Below, piece by piece: positions 26,907-37,623 of a DNA stretch of 64,000 bases (within the stretch, counting starts at the first letter, position 1; every line of letters starts with the position of its first letter). The position numbers were made by a program, and so were the translations under genes. The stretch is from Fimbriimonadales bacterium. GTDB taxonomy: Bacteria > Armatimonadota > Fimbriimonadia > Fimbriimonadales > ATM1. The notes under the pieces are model-generated. The model was not told where the DNA came from and did no database searches. It saw only the letters and a program-made list of their open reading frames with translations. The DNA is taken from positions 183,263-247,262 of the forward strand of contig JAHCHL010000003.1 in the NCBI GenBank assembly GCA_026129745.1, given 5' to 3'.

Positions 26907-27779
26907 GTGCTTGCAGCCGTTCTTATCGCGTATCAAACGATCGATCCCTATCTGTTGCCAATCCCGGATGAAAAAACCGCTGAAGTGAAATTGGGAAAGA
27001 TCACTCGAACGCACTACAATGCAGAAGTCGAAATCGACGCGATCGTCGAAGCCGCGCGAGGAAAGTACTGGGTCTACATCGGTGAAACGCACGACAATCC
27101 TCACGCTCACAAACTGCAAGCAGACATCATTCGCGCACTCGTCAAAGACGAGAGGACGGTCGTTGTCGGGATGGAAATGTATCAGCGCTCAGTGCAAGAT
27201 GTGTTGTTCGAATGGAGCGCGGGAAAACTCAGTGAAGAAGAGTTCATTGAGAAATCTCAGTGGAAGACTCAATGGGGATTCGATTACGCGCTGTATAAGC
27301 CGATATTCGATGTCGTCAAAGATCACAGACTGCCTTTGATCGGACTGAACGTTCCACGCGATTGGGTGCGAACAGCCAGCCGCGAAGGCTTCGACGCTTT
27401 GCCGGAAGAGGCAAAGAAGCAATTGCCAGAAATGGATATGTCGAATGCGAATCACCGAAAAGTATTCGATGCCCTGGTCGGCGGTCACGCCGGCGTTGGC
27501 GCAGACGCCATGTACCGAGGGCAAGTGCTTTGGGATGAAGCGATGGCCGACTCCGCGCTTCGGTACTTGAAATCTCGGCCCACCGACGACAAGGTGCTGT
27601 TTGTTGTGATCGCCGGCAACGGCCACGTCATGTACTCTCAGGGTATCAACTGGCGAATCCTGAAGCGAACAGGAGAGGCCGGGATTACGGTCGTCCCAGT
27701 CGAGATGACGGAACCGATCCGAAAAGTCTCGGCCGGACTGGCTGACTTCGTCGCCGGAGTCTTGCCTACGAAGCGATAG
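26907..27779 (+). CDS. ChaN family (DUF399) heme-iron uptake-type protein
   Basis: A 290-residue protein with the ChaN signature YWVYIGETHDNPHAHKLQADII, VVGMEMYQRSVQDVL and GLNVPRDWVRTASREGFDAL. ChaN of Campylobacter is a lipoprotein that binds stacked heme; related domains look like an EreA/ChaN esterase fold. Here only a short hydrophobic N-terminus is present and no lipobox is clear, so location is uncertain. GTG start 3 bp after glyS suggests read-through expression. Confidence 0.8.
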   Translation: MLAAVLIAYQTIDPYLLPIPDEKTAEVKLGKITRTHYNAEVEIDAIVEAARGKYWVYIGETHDNPHAHKLQADIIRALVKDERTVVVGMEMYQRSVQDVLFEWSAGKLSEEEFIEKSQWKTQWGFDYALYKPIFDVVKDHRLPLIGLNVPRDWVRTASREGFDALPEEAKKQLPEMDMSNANHRKVFDALVGGHAGVGADAMYRGQVLWDEAMADSALRYLKSRPTDDKVLFVVIAGNGHVMYSQGINWRILKRTGEAGITVVPVEMTEPIRKVSAGLADFVAGVLPTKR

Positions 27780-27795
27780 CCAAGGCTGAACTCCC

Positions 27796-27825
27796 TTGAC
27801 AACAACCCACTCCAAGCCTCATAAT
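27796..27825 (+). promoter_or_regulatory. groESL promoter
   Basis: TTGACA at 27796-27801 and CATAAT at 27820-27825 with 18 bp spacing form a sigma-70-type promoter whose -10 box abuts the CIRCE operator. Confidence 0.8.
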
Positions 27826-27851
27826 TAGCACTCAGAGGATGAGAGTGCTAA
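27825..27851 (+). promoter_or_regulatory. CIRCE operator (HrcA binding site)
   Basis: TTAGCACTC, a 9-nt spacer and GAGTGCTAA form a perfect CIRCE inverted repeat over the expected transcription start of groESL. By known biology it is bound by the HrcA repressor and relieved on heat shock. hrcA is not in this window. Confidence 0.97.
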
Positions 27852-27915
27852 CGCTCCGAGTCTCGGAGCGCCAAGCCCCGTCCCACAGATTCAGCCAAGG
27901 AGGTTTGGAAAAACC

Positions 27916-28203
27916 ATGAAGATTCGACCCTTGGGCGACAAAGTCGTCGTCCAGGTCCTCGAAAAAGAGGACAAATCTGCCGGCGGGCTTTACCTGCCGG
28001 ACTCAGCCCAAAAGAAGCCGCAGACCGGCAAAGTGATCGCCATCGGAGACGGCCGGCTGCTCGACGACGGAAAGCGCGCTCCGATGTCAGTCAAGGTCGG
28101 AGACAAAGTGCTCTTTAGCAAGTACGGCGGCAACGAAGTGCAGCTCGATGGCGAAGAAGTCACGATTCTGGATGAAGACCAGATCTACGCGATTCTCAAC
28201 TAA
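27916..28203 (+). CDS. groES: Co-chaperonin GroES
   Basis: A 95-residue protein with the GroES fold: KIRPLGDKVVVQVLEKEDKS, the mobile loop SAGGLYLPDSAQKKPQTG and VGDKVLFSKYGGNEV. It caps the GroEL ring as a heptamer. A strong AAGGAGG precedes the ATG. First gene of the CIRCE-controlled groESL operon; groEL follows after 15 bp. Confidence 0.98.
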   Translation: MKIRPLGDKVVVQVLEKEDKSAGGLYLPDSAQKKPQTGKVIAIGDGRLLDDGKRAPMSVKVGDKVLFSKYGGNEVQLDGEEVTILDEDQIYAILN

Positions 28204-29850
<1,647 letters not shown>

Positions 29851-29873
29851 TAGTCGAATCGATCAAAATCAAT

Positions 29874-29905
29874 CGGGTAGGCCGGATTCGGCCTACCCGT
29901 TTTTT
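29874..29905 (+). terminator. Rho-independent terminator after groEL
   Basis: A perfect 11-bp stem (CGGGTAGGCCG at 29874-29884 with CGGCCTACCCG at 29889-29899), a GATT loop and six T residues. Confidence 0.95.
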
Positions 29906-29936
29906 GTATGCGACCCCACGGGTAAATTTGCTTTCG

Positions 29937-30764
29937 ATGCGCTGGAAAGGACGAAGACAGAGCGAAAACATTGAAGACCGCAGGGGCGCAGCTCCGATGA
30001 TTGCAGGTGGCGGAATCGTCACGGTGATCATCGCGCTGGCCGTTTACTTTCTCGGAGGCGATCCAAGTGCACTAAAGGAGCTCACACAATCTCAAACGAG
30101 ACCCGGCGTTTCTCAGGGAATCGATGACGAAGGACGAGAGTTTGTCGGAGTCGTGCTTGCCGATACGGAAGAAGTTTGGACTGCGCTGTTTGAGCGAATG
30201 GGTCGGCGATATGAGAAACCGCGATTAGTGCTCTTCTCCGGTCAAGTCCAATCGGCGTGCGGCTTCGCTTCCGATGCGACAGGGCCCTTCTACTGTCCGC
30301 CCGACAAAAGCGTCTACATAGACCTCTCTTTCTTCGAATTGCTCAAGTCGCGATTCGGTGCGCCTGGAGAGTTTGCACGCGCATACGTCATCGCTCATGA
30401 AGTCGGACACCATGTGCAAAACTTGCTGGGCACAATGGACGAAGTGCAGCGCCAACGAGGGCGCATTCCGGAACGAGAGTTCAATCAACTTTCGGTTCGA
30501 TTAGAACTGCAAGCCGACTTCTATGCGGGGGTGTGGGCGCACCATGCCAAGGACTTGGCGTCACTGACGGAACAAGACATACGGGATGCGATGAAAGCTG
30601 CGAATGCAATTGGCGATGACACGTTGCAAAAGCAAGCTCAAGGATACGTTGTTCCTGACTCGTTCACGCATGGAACTTCGGATCAGCGTGTGCGATGGTT
30701 TATGAAGGGTTTTCAATCCGGCAACCCAAGCCTTGGCGACACGTTCGCTGCCAGCACACTCTAA
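29937..30764 (+). CDS. Neutral zinc metallopeptidase (YpfJ family)
   Basis: A 275-residue membrane-anchored protein: MRWKGRRQSENIEDRRG at the N-terminus, one membrane helix (GGIVTVIIALAVYFLGG), then the peptidase domain with CGFASDATGPFYCPPDKSVY and the zinc motif AYVIAHEVGHHVQNLLG, plus RLELQADFYAGVWAHH with the third ligand. The family is widespread but poorly characterised. ATG 29937 is chosen because the family starts MRWKGR; upstream codons fall in the groEL terminator. Its stop interlocks by 4 bp with the uridine kinase. Confidence 0.9.
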   Translation: MRWKGRRQSENIEDRRGAAPMIAGGGIVTVIIALAVYFLGGDPSALKELTQSQTRPGVSQGIDDEGREFVGVVLADTEEVWTALFERMGRRYEKPRLVLFSGQVQSACGFASDATGPFYCPPDKSVYIDLSFFELLKSRFGAPGEFARAYVIAHEVGHHVQNLLGTMDEVQRQRGRIPEREFNQLSVRLELQADFYAGVWAHHAKDLASLTEQDIRDAMKAANAIGDDTLQKQAQGYVVPDSFTHGTSDQRVRWFMKGFQSGNPSLGDTFAASTL

Positions 30765-31573
30765 TTGCGCGGATTGTCGGCTGCCCAAAGTTCTGGTTCG
30801 ATTGATTCGCCTGGCTCTCGCGGCACATCTGCAGGAATGGTTTCGAGCAGCGCCATCACATCGATGCCTACCGAACGAATTTTTCCGGAAATAGCACCTA
30901 ATCCGTAACTGTCTGAGCGAATTCGCCCAATCAGATCGTTCAACTCGATTCTGCCTGCTACGTAGTCGCCAATGATGTGAGCGAGCAATTCCTGGAAGAA
31001 GACTCGCCGATACGTGAAGTCGACGACAACGTCCGCGCTCTGCTTAGTTGGCTCGACAAACGTCAGATACGATGCGCGCACAAACCTTTGATAGCGATCG
31101 ATCGTCCATTCAACTGTCGAACCGCGCTCACGAATGTCTCGAAGAATTCTTCCAACCAACCGTTGATCCGACTCGACATCGAGAAAGATCCTTAAGTCGA
31201 ACAAATCCACAATGGGATGTGCCAAAACAAACAGACCGTCGACTATCACCACATCGCGAGGTTCGATGCGCATCGCCTCAATCGTTGCCGTTTGTGTTCG
31301 AAAGTCATAGCTCGGTGCAAGTATCGACACTCCGCTCTTAAGTTTCCGAACGTGATCGATAAACAACGGAAGATCAAGGTGCGATGGATGATCGAAGTTG
31401 ATGTCGCGTGCATCGATGCCCGGATGCAATGGCCTGAAGTATTGATCGAGCGATAGAACTGCGACTGAGTCATGGCCTGCGAGTTCTTGAATTCTGTGCG
31501 CAAGGTATGTCTTTCCGGAGCCTGAGCCACCGGCGATGGCAATCAATATCGGCTTGCGAGGTCCCGTTGGCAC
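30761..31573 (-). CDS. udk: Uridine kinase / phosphoribulokinase-like P-loop kinase
   Basis: A 270-residue P-loop kinase: IAIAGGSGSGKTYLAHRIQ (Walker A), the DQYFRP and DHPSHLDLPLF motifs of uridine kinases, DVVIVDGLFVLAHP (Walker B) and RILRDIRERGSTVEWTIDRY (lid). It should phosphorylate uridine and cytidine for pyrimidine salvage; an about 60-residue C-terminal extension is unassigned, and a phosphoribulokinase-like substrate cannot be excluded. The GTG start lies 6 nt after TAGAAT (31580-31585). Confidence 0.85.
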   Translation of the reverse strand: MPTGPRKPILIAIAGGSGSGKTYLAHRIQELAGHDSVAVLSLDQYFRPLHPGIDARDINFDHPSHLDLPLFIDHVRKLKSGVSILAPSYDFRTQTATIEAMRIEPRDVVIVDGLFVLAHPIVDLFDLRIFLDVESDQRLVGRILRDIRERGSTVEWTIDRYQRFVRASYLTFVEPTKQSADVVVDFTYRRVFFQELLAHIIGDYVAGRIELNDLIGRIRSDSYGLGAISGKIRSVGIDVMALLETIPADVPREPGESIEPELWAADNPRN

Positions 31574-31653
31574 CGCTCGATTCTAACACGAAGTAAAAAA
31601 GTTGGAGCGAATTCAAACCAATACGCAGCACATTGGCCCTAAGTAAGGACGAT

Positions 31654-32052
31654 CTATCGATCCGTCAACTCGATATAGTGTCGATCAGGGTCTTCGACGA
31701 AATAGGACCTCCGGCCGGTACCGAATTCGATCGGACCTTTTACCGACTCTCCCGACAATCCCAGTGCGCCGGCGACTTTATCCAGGTCCGCCCCATCCAC
31801 GCGGAACGCGACGTGATAGACGGATCCATTGGGCCCACCTTTCTCAGCGAGATACGCGGCTGCCAAATCGGTGCCTGGGTCTTTAGGGTTGAACAAGACA
31901 AGCAGAAAGTCCCCGGATTTGAGAAACGCGTGCTTGCCAGGTTCATGCGACTGAACAGAAAAGCCAAGCCGGTCGCAATACCACTGCATCGATCGCTCGA
32001 CGTCTTGCACCCATAGAGCGAGTTCCGAAATTGACTTGATGAATCCTGGCAT
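31654..32052 (-). CDS. VOC family (glyoxalase/dioxygenase-fold) protein
   Basis: A 132-residue two-module VOC protein. It starts IKSISELALWVQDVERSMQWYCDRLGF and ends RRSYFVEDPDRHYIELTDR, with the usual Glu ligand in YIEL; the first ligand position appears as LALW rather than a His, so metal binding is uncertain. The family covers glyoxalase I, dioxygenases and antibiotic-binding proteins; no substrate is suggested. 24 bp after the GNAT gene on the same strand. Confidence 0.8.
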   Translation of the reverse strand: MPGFIKSISELALWVQDVERSMQWYCDRLGFSVQSHEPGKHAFLKSGDFLLVLFNPKDPGTDLAAAYLAEKGGPNGSVYHVAFRVDGADLDKVAGALGLSGESVKGPIEFGTGRRSYFVEDPDRHYIELTDR

Positions 32053-32076
32053 CGCTGATAATTTACCGCCAGATGT

Positions 32077-32652
32077 CTAAGGCTCGTAGCCCAGTCGCTC
32101 GATAAGCCTTGCTTTCATTTCTGGCCACTCCGTGTCGATGGCACTGAACATCACCGTGTCGCGAATGAACCCGTCCGGCATGACAATGTGATTTCGCAGC
32201 ACTCCCTCGAACGTGAGCCCGAGCTTTCGCATCGCCGCTTGGCTTTGTTCATTTCTCGCGTCCGTTTTCAACTGAACTCGGATCGCACCTAAATCCTCGA
32301 ACGCGTGCCTTAGCATTAAGAACTTCATTTCCGGATTGACGAAAGTGCCTTGAAATGCTTTCGATATCCATGTGTGGCCTATTTCAATGCCCCGGTGCAC
32401 TTCCCGAACGTCGAAGAATGACGAAGACCCCAAGAACTCGCCGTTACATGAAACCGCCGCAAACGCAATCCTTCCTTCAGGAATCGATTGAATGAAGTCA
32501 TGAACCCCTTCCAATGTGAACCGCTTGGGGAAGTCCCAAATGTAGCGAAAGGCCTCTTGATGTACTGCGGCCAAGAAGCGAGCGGCATGACTTGAATTGA
32601 GCGGTTCCAAGACCAGCCGATGCCCCCTAAGAGTCACGGGTCGTACCCACAT
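32077..32652 (-). CDS. GNAT family N-acetyltransferase (RimJ/RimL type)
   Basis: A 191-residue acetyltransferase. LRGHRLVLEPLNSSHAARFL begins it; EVHRGIEIGHTWISKAFQGTFVN is the acetyl-CoA loop region and AIRVQLKTDARNEQSQAAMRKLG the motif B helix of the RimJ/RimL group, which acetylates ribosomal proteins or small amines. The ATG start lies 6 nt after TAAACT (32659-32664), the leaderless pattern. Confidence 0.88.
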   Translation of the reverse strand: MWVRPVTLRGHRLVLEPLNSSHAARFLAAVHQEAFRYIWDFPKRFTLEGVHDFIQSIPEGRIAFAAVSCNGEFLGSSSFFDVREVHRGIEIGHTWISKAFQGTFVNPEMKFLMLRHAFEDLGAIRVQLKTDARNEQSQAAMRKLGLTFEGVLRNHIVMPDGFIRDTVMFSAIDTEWPEMKARLIERLGYEP

Positions 32653-32713
32653 GCCAGCAGTTTATCTGCGGGCGCTAAACTCCAACTTATGGAATACCGA
32701 CAATGAGCATGGG

Positions 32714-33022
32714 ATGAATCACACCCTCGAACAGCCCCTACTCGGTCTGGAAGCAACGTTTCCGGACCACGTCTGGTTGCTGGCCCACCCCAGCAGCGGG
32801 CGATACGGCTGTTTCTGCCATAACGGGGTTCACGGGTTGGCTTGTTTCAGCTCAGAGGCTGCCGCCATTCGGTTCGGAGAATGGATCGACTTGCCTGGAA
32901 TGACCACACAGGAAGCCACCTTCGACGAAGCACGCGAGATTGCAAAGTCGCGACCGCTTCCCGTCGTTTCGCTGATGCTCTTGGACAGACTCGATGACCC
33001 GGTCGTCCATTTTGTGCGCTGA
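32714..33022 (+). CDS. Conserved-looking small protein of unknown function
   Basis: A 102-residue soluble protein: HVWLLAHPSSGRYGCFCHNG, then ACFSSEAAAIRFGEWIDLPG and VVSLMLLDRLDDPVVHFVR. The composition and even charge look like a folded cytosolic domain, perhaps of a SseB-like or immunity-type fold, but I recognise no family. ATG 32714 is the last of several nearby starts; no Shine-Dalgarno is clear. A hairpin follows. Confidence 0.6.
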   Translation: MNHTLEQPLLGLEATFPDHVWLLAHPSSGRYGCFCHNGVHGLACFSSEAAAIRFGEWIDLPGMTTQEATFDEAREIAKSRPLPVVSLMLLDRLDDPVVHFVR

Positions 33023-33039
33023 TTGGCGCCGAGAGACCA

Positions 33040-33082
33040 CCTGATCATCGTTCTTGCGAACGGAAGACAGAAAACGATCAGG
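33040..33082 (+). terminator. Candidate terminator hairpin
   Basis: CCTGATC at 33040-33046 pairs with GATCAGG at 33076-33082 around a long loop with extra pairing (CGTT with AACG inside), followed by TTTC. Weak but well placed after the small gene. The rest of 33023-33171 shows nothing else. Confidence 0.4.
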
Positions 33083-33171
33083 TTTCAACAATTCGCAAGG
33101 ATGTTCCCAACCTGCGCCCACACAAAACGCGAATAGCATAACTGCAGCGACTGATTCTCAACGCGAAACGG

Positions 33172-34368
33172 CTATACGACCACAAGCTTCCACAACTCTT
33201 CTTGCGGCTTCCCAATCCATTCGCATCCGTCCTTCGTGACGACGACCATCTCCTCGATCCCAAGATATCCCCTCGATTCCAACGTAACTCCCAATTCGAG
33301 CGTATACACTTCGCCATCTTCGACAGTTCCAAAAGGAGTGTTCCCATACCTTTCCCAACGAGGTCCCAAAATTGTTCCACCGTCGTGTGCGACTCTTCCC
33401 ACTTGGTGCCCAACGGCGTGCAAATACTCATCGTATCCGCTATGGATGATCGACTCCCGCGCAGCGCTGTCTACTTCCCAACCTTCGACACCTGGCTTGA
33501 GGGCGTCCTTCGCGGCGAGTATCGCACGCCTAACAGCATCAAAAGCATCGAGCGCATCTGCGGGCGTTTCTTCGCCGGCAGTCACATACCAAGAGCGCTG
33601 TAGGTCAGAACAGTATTCGTCCTTCTCAACGCCAAGATCGATGTGAAAAATATGCCCAAGTTCGATAACGATGTCACTGCTGGGTATTCCATGTCCGATC
33701 ATCGAATTCGGACCTGAGTTGACAATGGGATCGCCATGACGATCCCATGCGAACCCGAGGTTCCTTTCTCCCATCAGCGAATGAATGAGATCGTAAATGC
33801 TTCTCTCACTTTGACCCGCCCGTGCCATCGCTTGAACAACTTCAAAGATTTCGAGTGTGTCCAAAACGGCAGCTCGTATTCGACTAAGCTCCGACTCCGA
33901 CTTAACTCCGCGTAGCTTTCGAATGACATTCTCCGCAGAGACCAACGCATTCTCAAACCGAGTGCCAGCAAAGTAGTCCTTCAACAACAGATACATGCCA
34001 TGCGACAGTCCGTCAGACTTTACGTCGCTCTTTGAGAAGTTGACGGCAATCTCCTTTCCCGCTGGAACATGCATTTCGAGCGCGTCGATAAGGCTGTCCT
34101 TGATGCTTTGAACATAGGGAACCACTTCGTCCCAATCGCCGGACGCCTTCAACGGATCGGCGTCGTAATTGCCAACGACGGCGACAGTGCGTCCTTCGCC
34201 CGTTACAATCAGCGCGCTTTGCCATGTTAGGCCGCCTTCATAAATCAATGGCAGAACCGGATCCGCGCCTTCCACCGTTTCCCGAACGAAAGTGAGCCAC
34301 GCTCCCAACTCTTCTGCTTTCACCAACGCCTTGGCTTGCTCCAACTTCTCGGATTGAATCGATTTCAT
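33172..34368 (-). CDS. M24 family metallopeptidase (Xaa-Pro aminopeptidase-like)
   Basis: A 398-residue protein with the two-domain creatinase fold: an N-terminal non-catalytic domain to about 170 and a pita-bread domain with IDLGVEKDEYCSDLQRSWYV, HAVGHQVGRVAHDGG, and YTLELGV then GYLGIEEMVVVTKDG, giving the Asp, Asp, His, Glu, Glu metal ligands. It would remove N-terminal residues before proline, or act on a related C-N bond. ATG 34368 is chosen on family length; the frame is open for 55 more codons upstream. It diverges from hutU. Confidence 0.9.
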   Translation of the reverse strand: MKSIQSEKLEQAKALVKAEELGAWLTFVRETVEGADPVLPLIYEGGLTWQSALIVTGEGRTVAVVGNYDADPLKASGDWDEVVPYVQSIKDSLIDALEMHVPAGKEIAVNFSKSDVKSDGLSHGMYLLLKDYFAGTRFENALVSAENVIRKLRGVKSESELSRIRAAVLDTLEIFEVVQAMARAGQSERSIYDLIHSLMGERNLGFAWDRHGDPIVNSGPNSMIGHGIPSSDIVIELGHIFHIDLGVEKDEYCSDLQRSWYVTAGEETPADALDAFDAVRRAILAAKDALKPGVEGWEVDSAARESIIHSGYDEYLHAVGHQVGRVAHDGGTILGPRWERYGNTPFGTVEDGEVYTLELGVTLESRGYLGIEEMVVVTKDGCEWIGKPQEELWKLVVV

Positions 34369-34454
34369 GGGTCTGTTGCCTCTGTCTCGGCTCAGGTTAC
34401 CGAAACCCGCTCTAAGACTTTGTTTCGTGATCAGCAGGGACGTATACTGAAAGT

Positions 34455-36146
34455 ATGCCGACGGTCTCAAGCCCGATCGATGAAATCCTTGCCTCACGGG
34501 GTCCGATCCTTGTTCGCTCGCCATTAGGGACAACCAAAAGTTGCAAAGGCTGGGTGCAAGAAGCCGCCCTCCGAATGCTGCTCAACAACTTAGACCCCGA
34601 CGTTGCTGAGCGACCGTTAGATTTGGTGGTCTACGGAGGAATCGGCAAAGCGGCGCGAAACTGGGACTGTCTAAAAGCCACCGTCAAAGCGCTGATCGAA
34701 CTCGAATCGAATGAAACGCTGGTGATGCAGAGCGGAAAGCCGGTCGGAGTGTTGCCTTCCCATGAAAATGCGCCTCGAGTGTTGATTGCGAATTCCAATC
34801 TCGTACCAAAGTGGGCGACTTGGGAAGTGTTTCGCGAACTCGACAAGAAGGGACTCATCATGTTCGGTCAGATGACCGCAGGGTCCTGGATTTACATCGG
34901 CAGCCAAGGAATCCTGCAAGGAACATACGAGACGTTTGCAGCCATCGCGCAGCAGAAGTTTGGAGGATCGCTTTCGGGACGTCTTGTTGTTACGGCCGGA
35001 CTTGGCGGCATGGGTGGCGCGCAGCCGTTAGCGGTGACGATGAATGGCGGTGTTGCGCTTTGCATTGAAATCGATCCTTCTCGCATCCAACGGCGCATCG
35101 ATACGAAGTACCTTGACGCGACTGCCGACAACCTCGATGTTGCGCTTGATATGTGTCGATCGGCAATGGCCCAAAATAAGCCGTTCAGCGTTGGCTTGTG
35201 TGCCAACGCGGCAGATGTCATTCCTGAGTTAGTGCGTCGAAACGTGACTCCGGATGTCCTAACCGATCAAACCAGCGCGCACGATGTCCTCAACGGTTAT
35301 GTGCCGAACGGAATTCAACTTGAATTTGCGCAGAGACTCCGCAAAGAAGATCCGGAAAGGTATTTGCAAGAAGCTCATCGCGCCATCTGCGAACACGTCC
35401 GAGCGATGCTCATCCTTCAAAGCCGTGGAGCAGAAACGTTCGACTACGGCAACAACATCAGGCAGGTTGCCTTCGATCACGGGGTGCAGAATGCGTTTGA
35501 CTTCCCGGGCTTCGTGCCCGCGTACATCAGGCCGCTGTTCTGCGAAGGCAAAGGCCCCTTTAGGTGGGCCGCGATTTCAGGAGACCCCAATGACATCGCC
35601 GCAATTGACGAAGCGATACTCGAAAACTTTGCGGAGGATGAATCGCTTTGCCGTTGGATTCGCACAGCAAGCGAGAAGGTCGCCTTTCAAGGGCTTCCGG
35701 CAAGAATCTGTTGGCTCGGCCTCGGAAATCGCGAGAAGCTCGGCCTGATCATCAACGACTTGGTTGCAAAAGGCGTCGTTTCTGCGCCTATTGTCATTGG
35801 GCGCGATCATCTTGACACCGGTTCGGTCGCCTCACCCAATCGCGAAACCGAATCCATGCGCGATGGAAGCGACGCAATCAGCGACTGGGTGTTTCTTAAC
35901 GCGCTCATCAACGCAGTCAATGGAGCGTCTTGGGTTTCTGTTCATCACGGCGGTGGAGTTGGTATGGGCTATTCGCAACACGCCGGTATGGTCATCGTTG
36001 CTGATGGAACCGAATTTGCAAGAGAACGCCTGCGCCGCGTCCTAAACTCGGATCCCGCAATGGGAGTGCTTAGGCACGCAGACGCAGGCTATGACATCGC
36101 AATCGAAACGGCGGAAAGCAGGGGCCTACGCAGACCCCTGCCTTAA
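34455..36146 (+). CDS. hutU: Urocanate hydratase
   Basis: A 563-residue NAD-dependent enzyme, second step of histidine breakdown (urocanate to imidazolonepropionate). Clear family blocks: [72 protein letters not shown], and [20 protein letters not shown] near the C-terminus. ATG lies 6 nt after TATACT (34443-34448). hutI lies 1.6 kb downstream beyond three opposite-strand genes; hutH is not in the window. Its stop interlocks by 4 bp with the next gene. Confidence 0.97.
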   Translation: MPTVSSPIDEILASRGPILVRSPLGTTKSCKGWVQEAALRMLLNNLDPDVAERPLDLVVYGGIGKAARNWDCLKATVKALIELESNETLVMQSGKPVGVLPSHENAPRVLIANSNLVPKWATWEVFRELDKKGLIMFGQMTAGSWIYIGSQGILQGTYETFAAIAQQKFGGSLSGRLVVTAGLGGMGGAQPLAVTMNGGVALCIEIDPSRIQRRIDTKYLDATADNLDVALDMCRSAMAQNKPFSVGLCANAADVIPELVRRNVTPDVLTDQTSAHDVLNGYVPNGIQLEFAQRLRKEDPERYLQEAHRAICEHVRAMLILQSRGAETFDYGNNIRQVAFDHGVQNAFDFPGFVPAYIRPLFCEGKGPFRWAAISGDPNDIAAIDEAILENFAEDESLCRWIRTASEKVAFQGLPARICWLGLGNREKLGLIINDLVAKGVVSAPIVIGRDHLDTGSVASPNRETESMRDGSDAISDWVFLNALINAVNGASWVSVHHGGGVGMGYSQHAGMVIVADGTEFARERLRRVLNSDPAMGVLRHADAGYDIAIETAESRGLRRPLP

Positions 36147-36556
36147 CTTCGCAAATAGATCATGGCGGCGTCCGGAAAGGTCTCCCTCCCATCTTCCTGT
36201 ACGACCCACGCGACAATGTAGTAGTAGCCGACCGATAGTGTATTGAGGCCGGTGACTTCGCCTTTGAAAGGCGATTTGTCGTCCATTTCGCCACGAACGC
36301 TCGCAGGCATAGGACCGCCTGACAAACCTGAGTAAGGCCTAACCTCCACTCTGATCCGCTGTTTGTCGGCGAGAGTTCCGCGCTTCTTCGACACGGTAAA
36401 TGGCACCGGTTCTTTTCTCGCGTACTCTTCCTTTGGGACGACTACCGAAATCGGCACGAATTGCTCAGCGGACTGCGGTTTTTCTTTGACTGCAGTTTTC
36501 ACTTGCTTCGCGCTCTTTTTCGGAACCTCAGGGGCCGCCTTTTCGGGACGGCCCAC
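36143..36556 (-). CDS. Unknown protein with basic N-terminus and beta-rich C-terminus
   Basis: A 137-residue protein. The first 30 residues are Lys/Pro/Ala-rich ([20 protein letters not shown]), resembling the tail of the H1-like neighbour; the rest looks like a small Ig-like fold ([38 protein letters not shown]). It is 5 bp after the H1-like gene, so co-transcribed. A DNA- or nucleoid-linked role is possible from context only. Confidence 0.6.
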   Translation of the reverse strand: MGRPEKAAPEVPKKSAKQVKTAVKEKPQSAEQFVPISVVVPKEEYARKEPVPFTVSKKRGTLADKQRIRVEVRPYSGLSGGPMPASVRGEMDDKSPFKGEVTGLNTLSVGYYYIVAWVVQEDGRETFPDAAMIYLRS

Positions 36557-36561
36557 GACTT

Positions 36562-37092
36562 CTACTCCCCCGATGCCATTCCCATCGGGGATCCGGACGC
36601 TGCGGGAGCTGCCGCCTTCTTGCGTCGACCGCCGCGCTTGCGAGCCGTGGTCTTTCCCGCTGCTTTTCGAGCCGGTGCTCGCTTAGCAGCCTTTCGCTTT
36701 GCGGGTGCCTTCTTTGCTGCAGCCTTCTTTCGAGTCGTGCGCTTAGCGGTTGCCTTTCGCGCAGTCTTCTTTCGAGTCGTGCGCTTAGCGGTTGCTTTTC
36801 GCGCAGTCTTCTTTCGAGTCGTGCGCTTAGCGGTTGCTTTTCGTGCAGTCTTCTTTCGAGTCGTGCGCTTAGCGGTTGCCTTTCGCGCAGTCTTCTTTCG
36901 AGTCGTGCGCTTAGCAGTTGCTTTTCGCGCAGTCTTCTTTCTCGCAGTCGTCTTCTTTGCGGCCGCCTTTCGCGGCGCTCGCTTTCGCGTCTTCTTTGGA
37001 GCAGCTGCTTTTGGCGCTGCTGCCTTTCGAGTTCGCTTCCGAGTCGTCTTGGCTTTAGGTGCCGCAGACTTCTTTCGGGTTGCTCTTCGCAT
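36562..37092 (-). CDS. Histone H1-like Lys/Arg/Ala-rich repeat protein
   Basis: A 176-residue, extremely basic low-complexity protein built from Lys, Arg, Ala and Thr, with a 14-residue repeat (TTRKKTARKATAKR) five times in tandem. It resembles bacterial H1-like and AlgP-type proteins and the tails of HU homologues that bind and compact DNA without sequence specificity. There is no globular domain; only the C-terminal 20 residues differ (AAAPAASGSPMGMASGE). Copy number of the repeat can vary by slippage. Confidence 0.82.
   Translation of the reverse strand: MRRATRKKSAAPKAKTTRKRTRKAAAPKAAAPKKTRKRAPRKAAAKKTTARKKTARKATAKRTTRKKTARKATAKRTTRKKTARKATAKRTTRKKTARKATAKRTTRKKTARKATAKRTTRKKAAAKKAPAKRKAAKRAPARKAAGKTTARKRGGRRKKAAAPAASGSPMGMASGE
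36731..36940 (-). repeat. Five tandem 42-bp repeats inside the H1-like gene
   Basis: Near-identical 42-bp units start at 36731, 36773, 36815, 36857 and 36899, differing by single third-position changes. Each adds 14 residues in frame, so unit gain or loss keeps the protein readable. Confidence 0.95.
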
Positions 37093-37105
37093 TTGCTACC
37101 TCCAC

Positions 37106-37540
37106 TTAGTGGGCATTGGGGCAGGCCATATGACCGCCCAATCCCCTGACGAATGAAATCGCTGCTTTGATTCCACTCTTCTTAGGTTTTTGATAATCGG
37201 CACAAAGTCCGATTCCTTGGATTGTGACGGCAATAGGAATCGATATGTCGCAATTTGGCATTTGCACACTGCACGTGCAATGCGTTGTTCCATCGTCATT
37301 GCGGACCGGTATGCAATCGTCACTCGACATCACATCTTGATTGTTGTCGCAATCAATAATGAACATCGTTGGAAGCGAAGAATGAAGTTGCATACAAACT
37401 TGTATGCGATCTGCAAACTCTTGAATTGCACCGGCGCAAGTGAAATGAAAGCTCATACATTGCTTGTTGGAGCGCAGACATTGAATGGCATTTCGCAAGA
37501 CGAGAAGATACGGACAGCCCTTGAAGTCTTCAGAATCCAA
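37106..37540 (-). CDS. Possible cysteine-rich protein of unknown function
   Basis: A 144-codon frame with 12 cysteines, including NDDGTTHCTCSVQMPNCD and a C-terminal KKSGIKAAISFVRGLGGHMA. The frame opens at TTG 37540; the first ATG is at residue 29, and a stop lies 11 codons upstream, so the start is unsure. The opposite strand also has a long frame here, but it is less protein-like. Base composition is more AT-rich than the neighbours, hinting at recent arrival. No signal peptide. Confidence 0.45.
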   Translation of the reverse strand: MDSEDFKGCPYLLVLRNAIQCLRSNKQCMSFHFTCAGAIQEFADRIQVCMQLHSSLPTMFIIDCDNNQDVMSSDDCIPVRNDDGTTHCTCSVQMPNCDISIPIAVTIQGIGLCADYQKPKKSGIKAAISFVRGLGGHMACPNAH

Positions 37541-37623
37541 ACGGTCCGTAAATAGGTACTTAAAGGTGTATTATTGACTTTCCAGCCGAGCAAGTCCTTG
37601 AATCGGCAAAGTTAATAAAGAAA

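Noticed and set aside
36731..36940. CRISPR array
   Set aside because: The 42-bp repeats are contiguous, without spacers, and in frame within a coding gene.
36461..37156. Plus-strand frame opposite the H1-like gene
   Set aside because: It is the complement of a low-complexity repeat; the H1-like frame explains the sequence.
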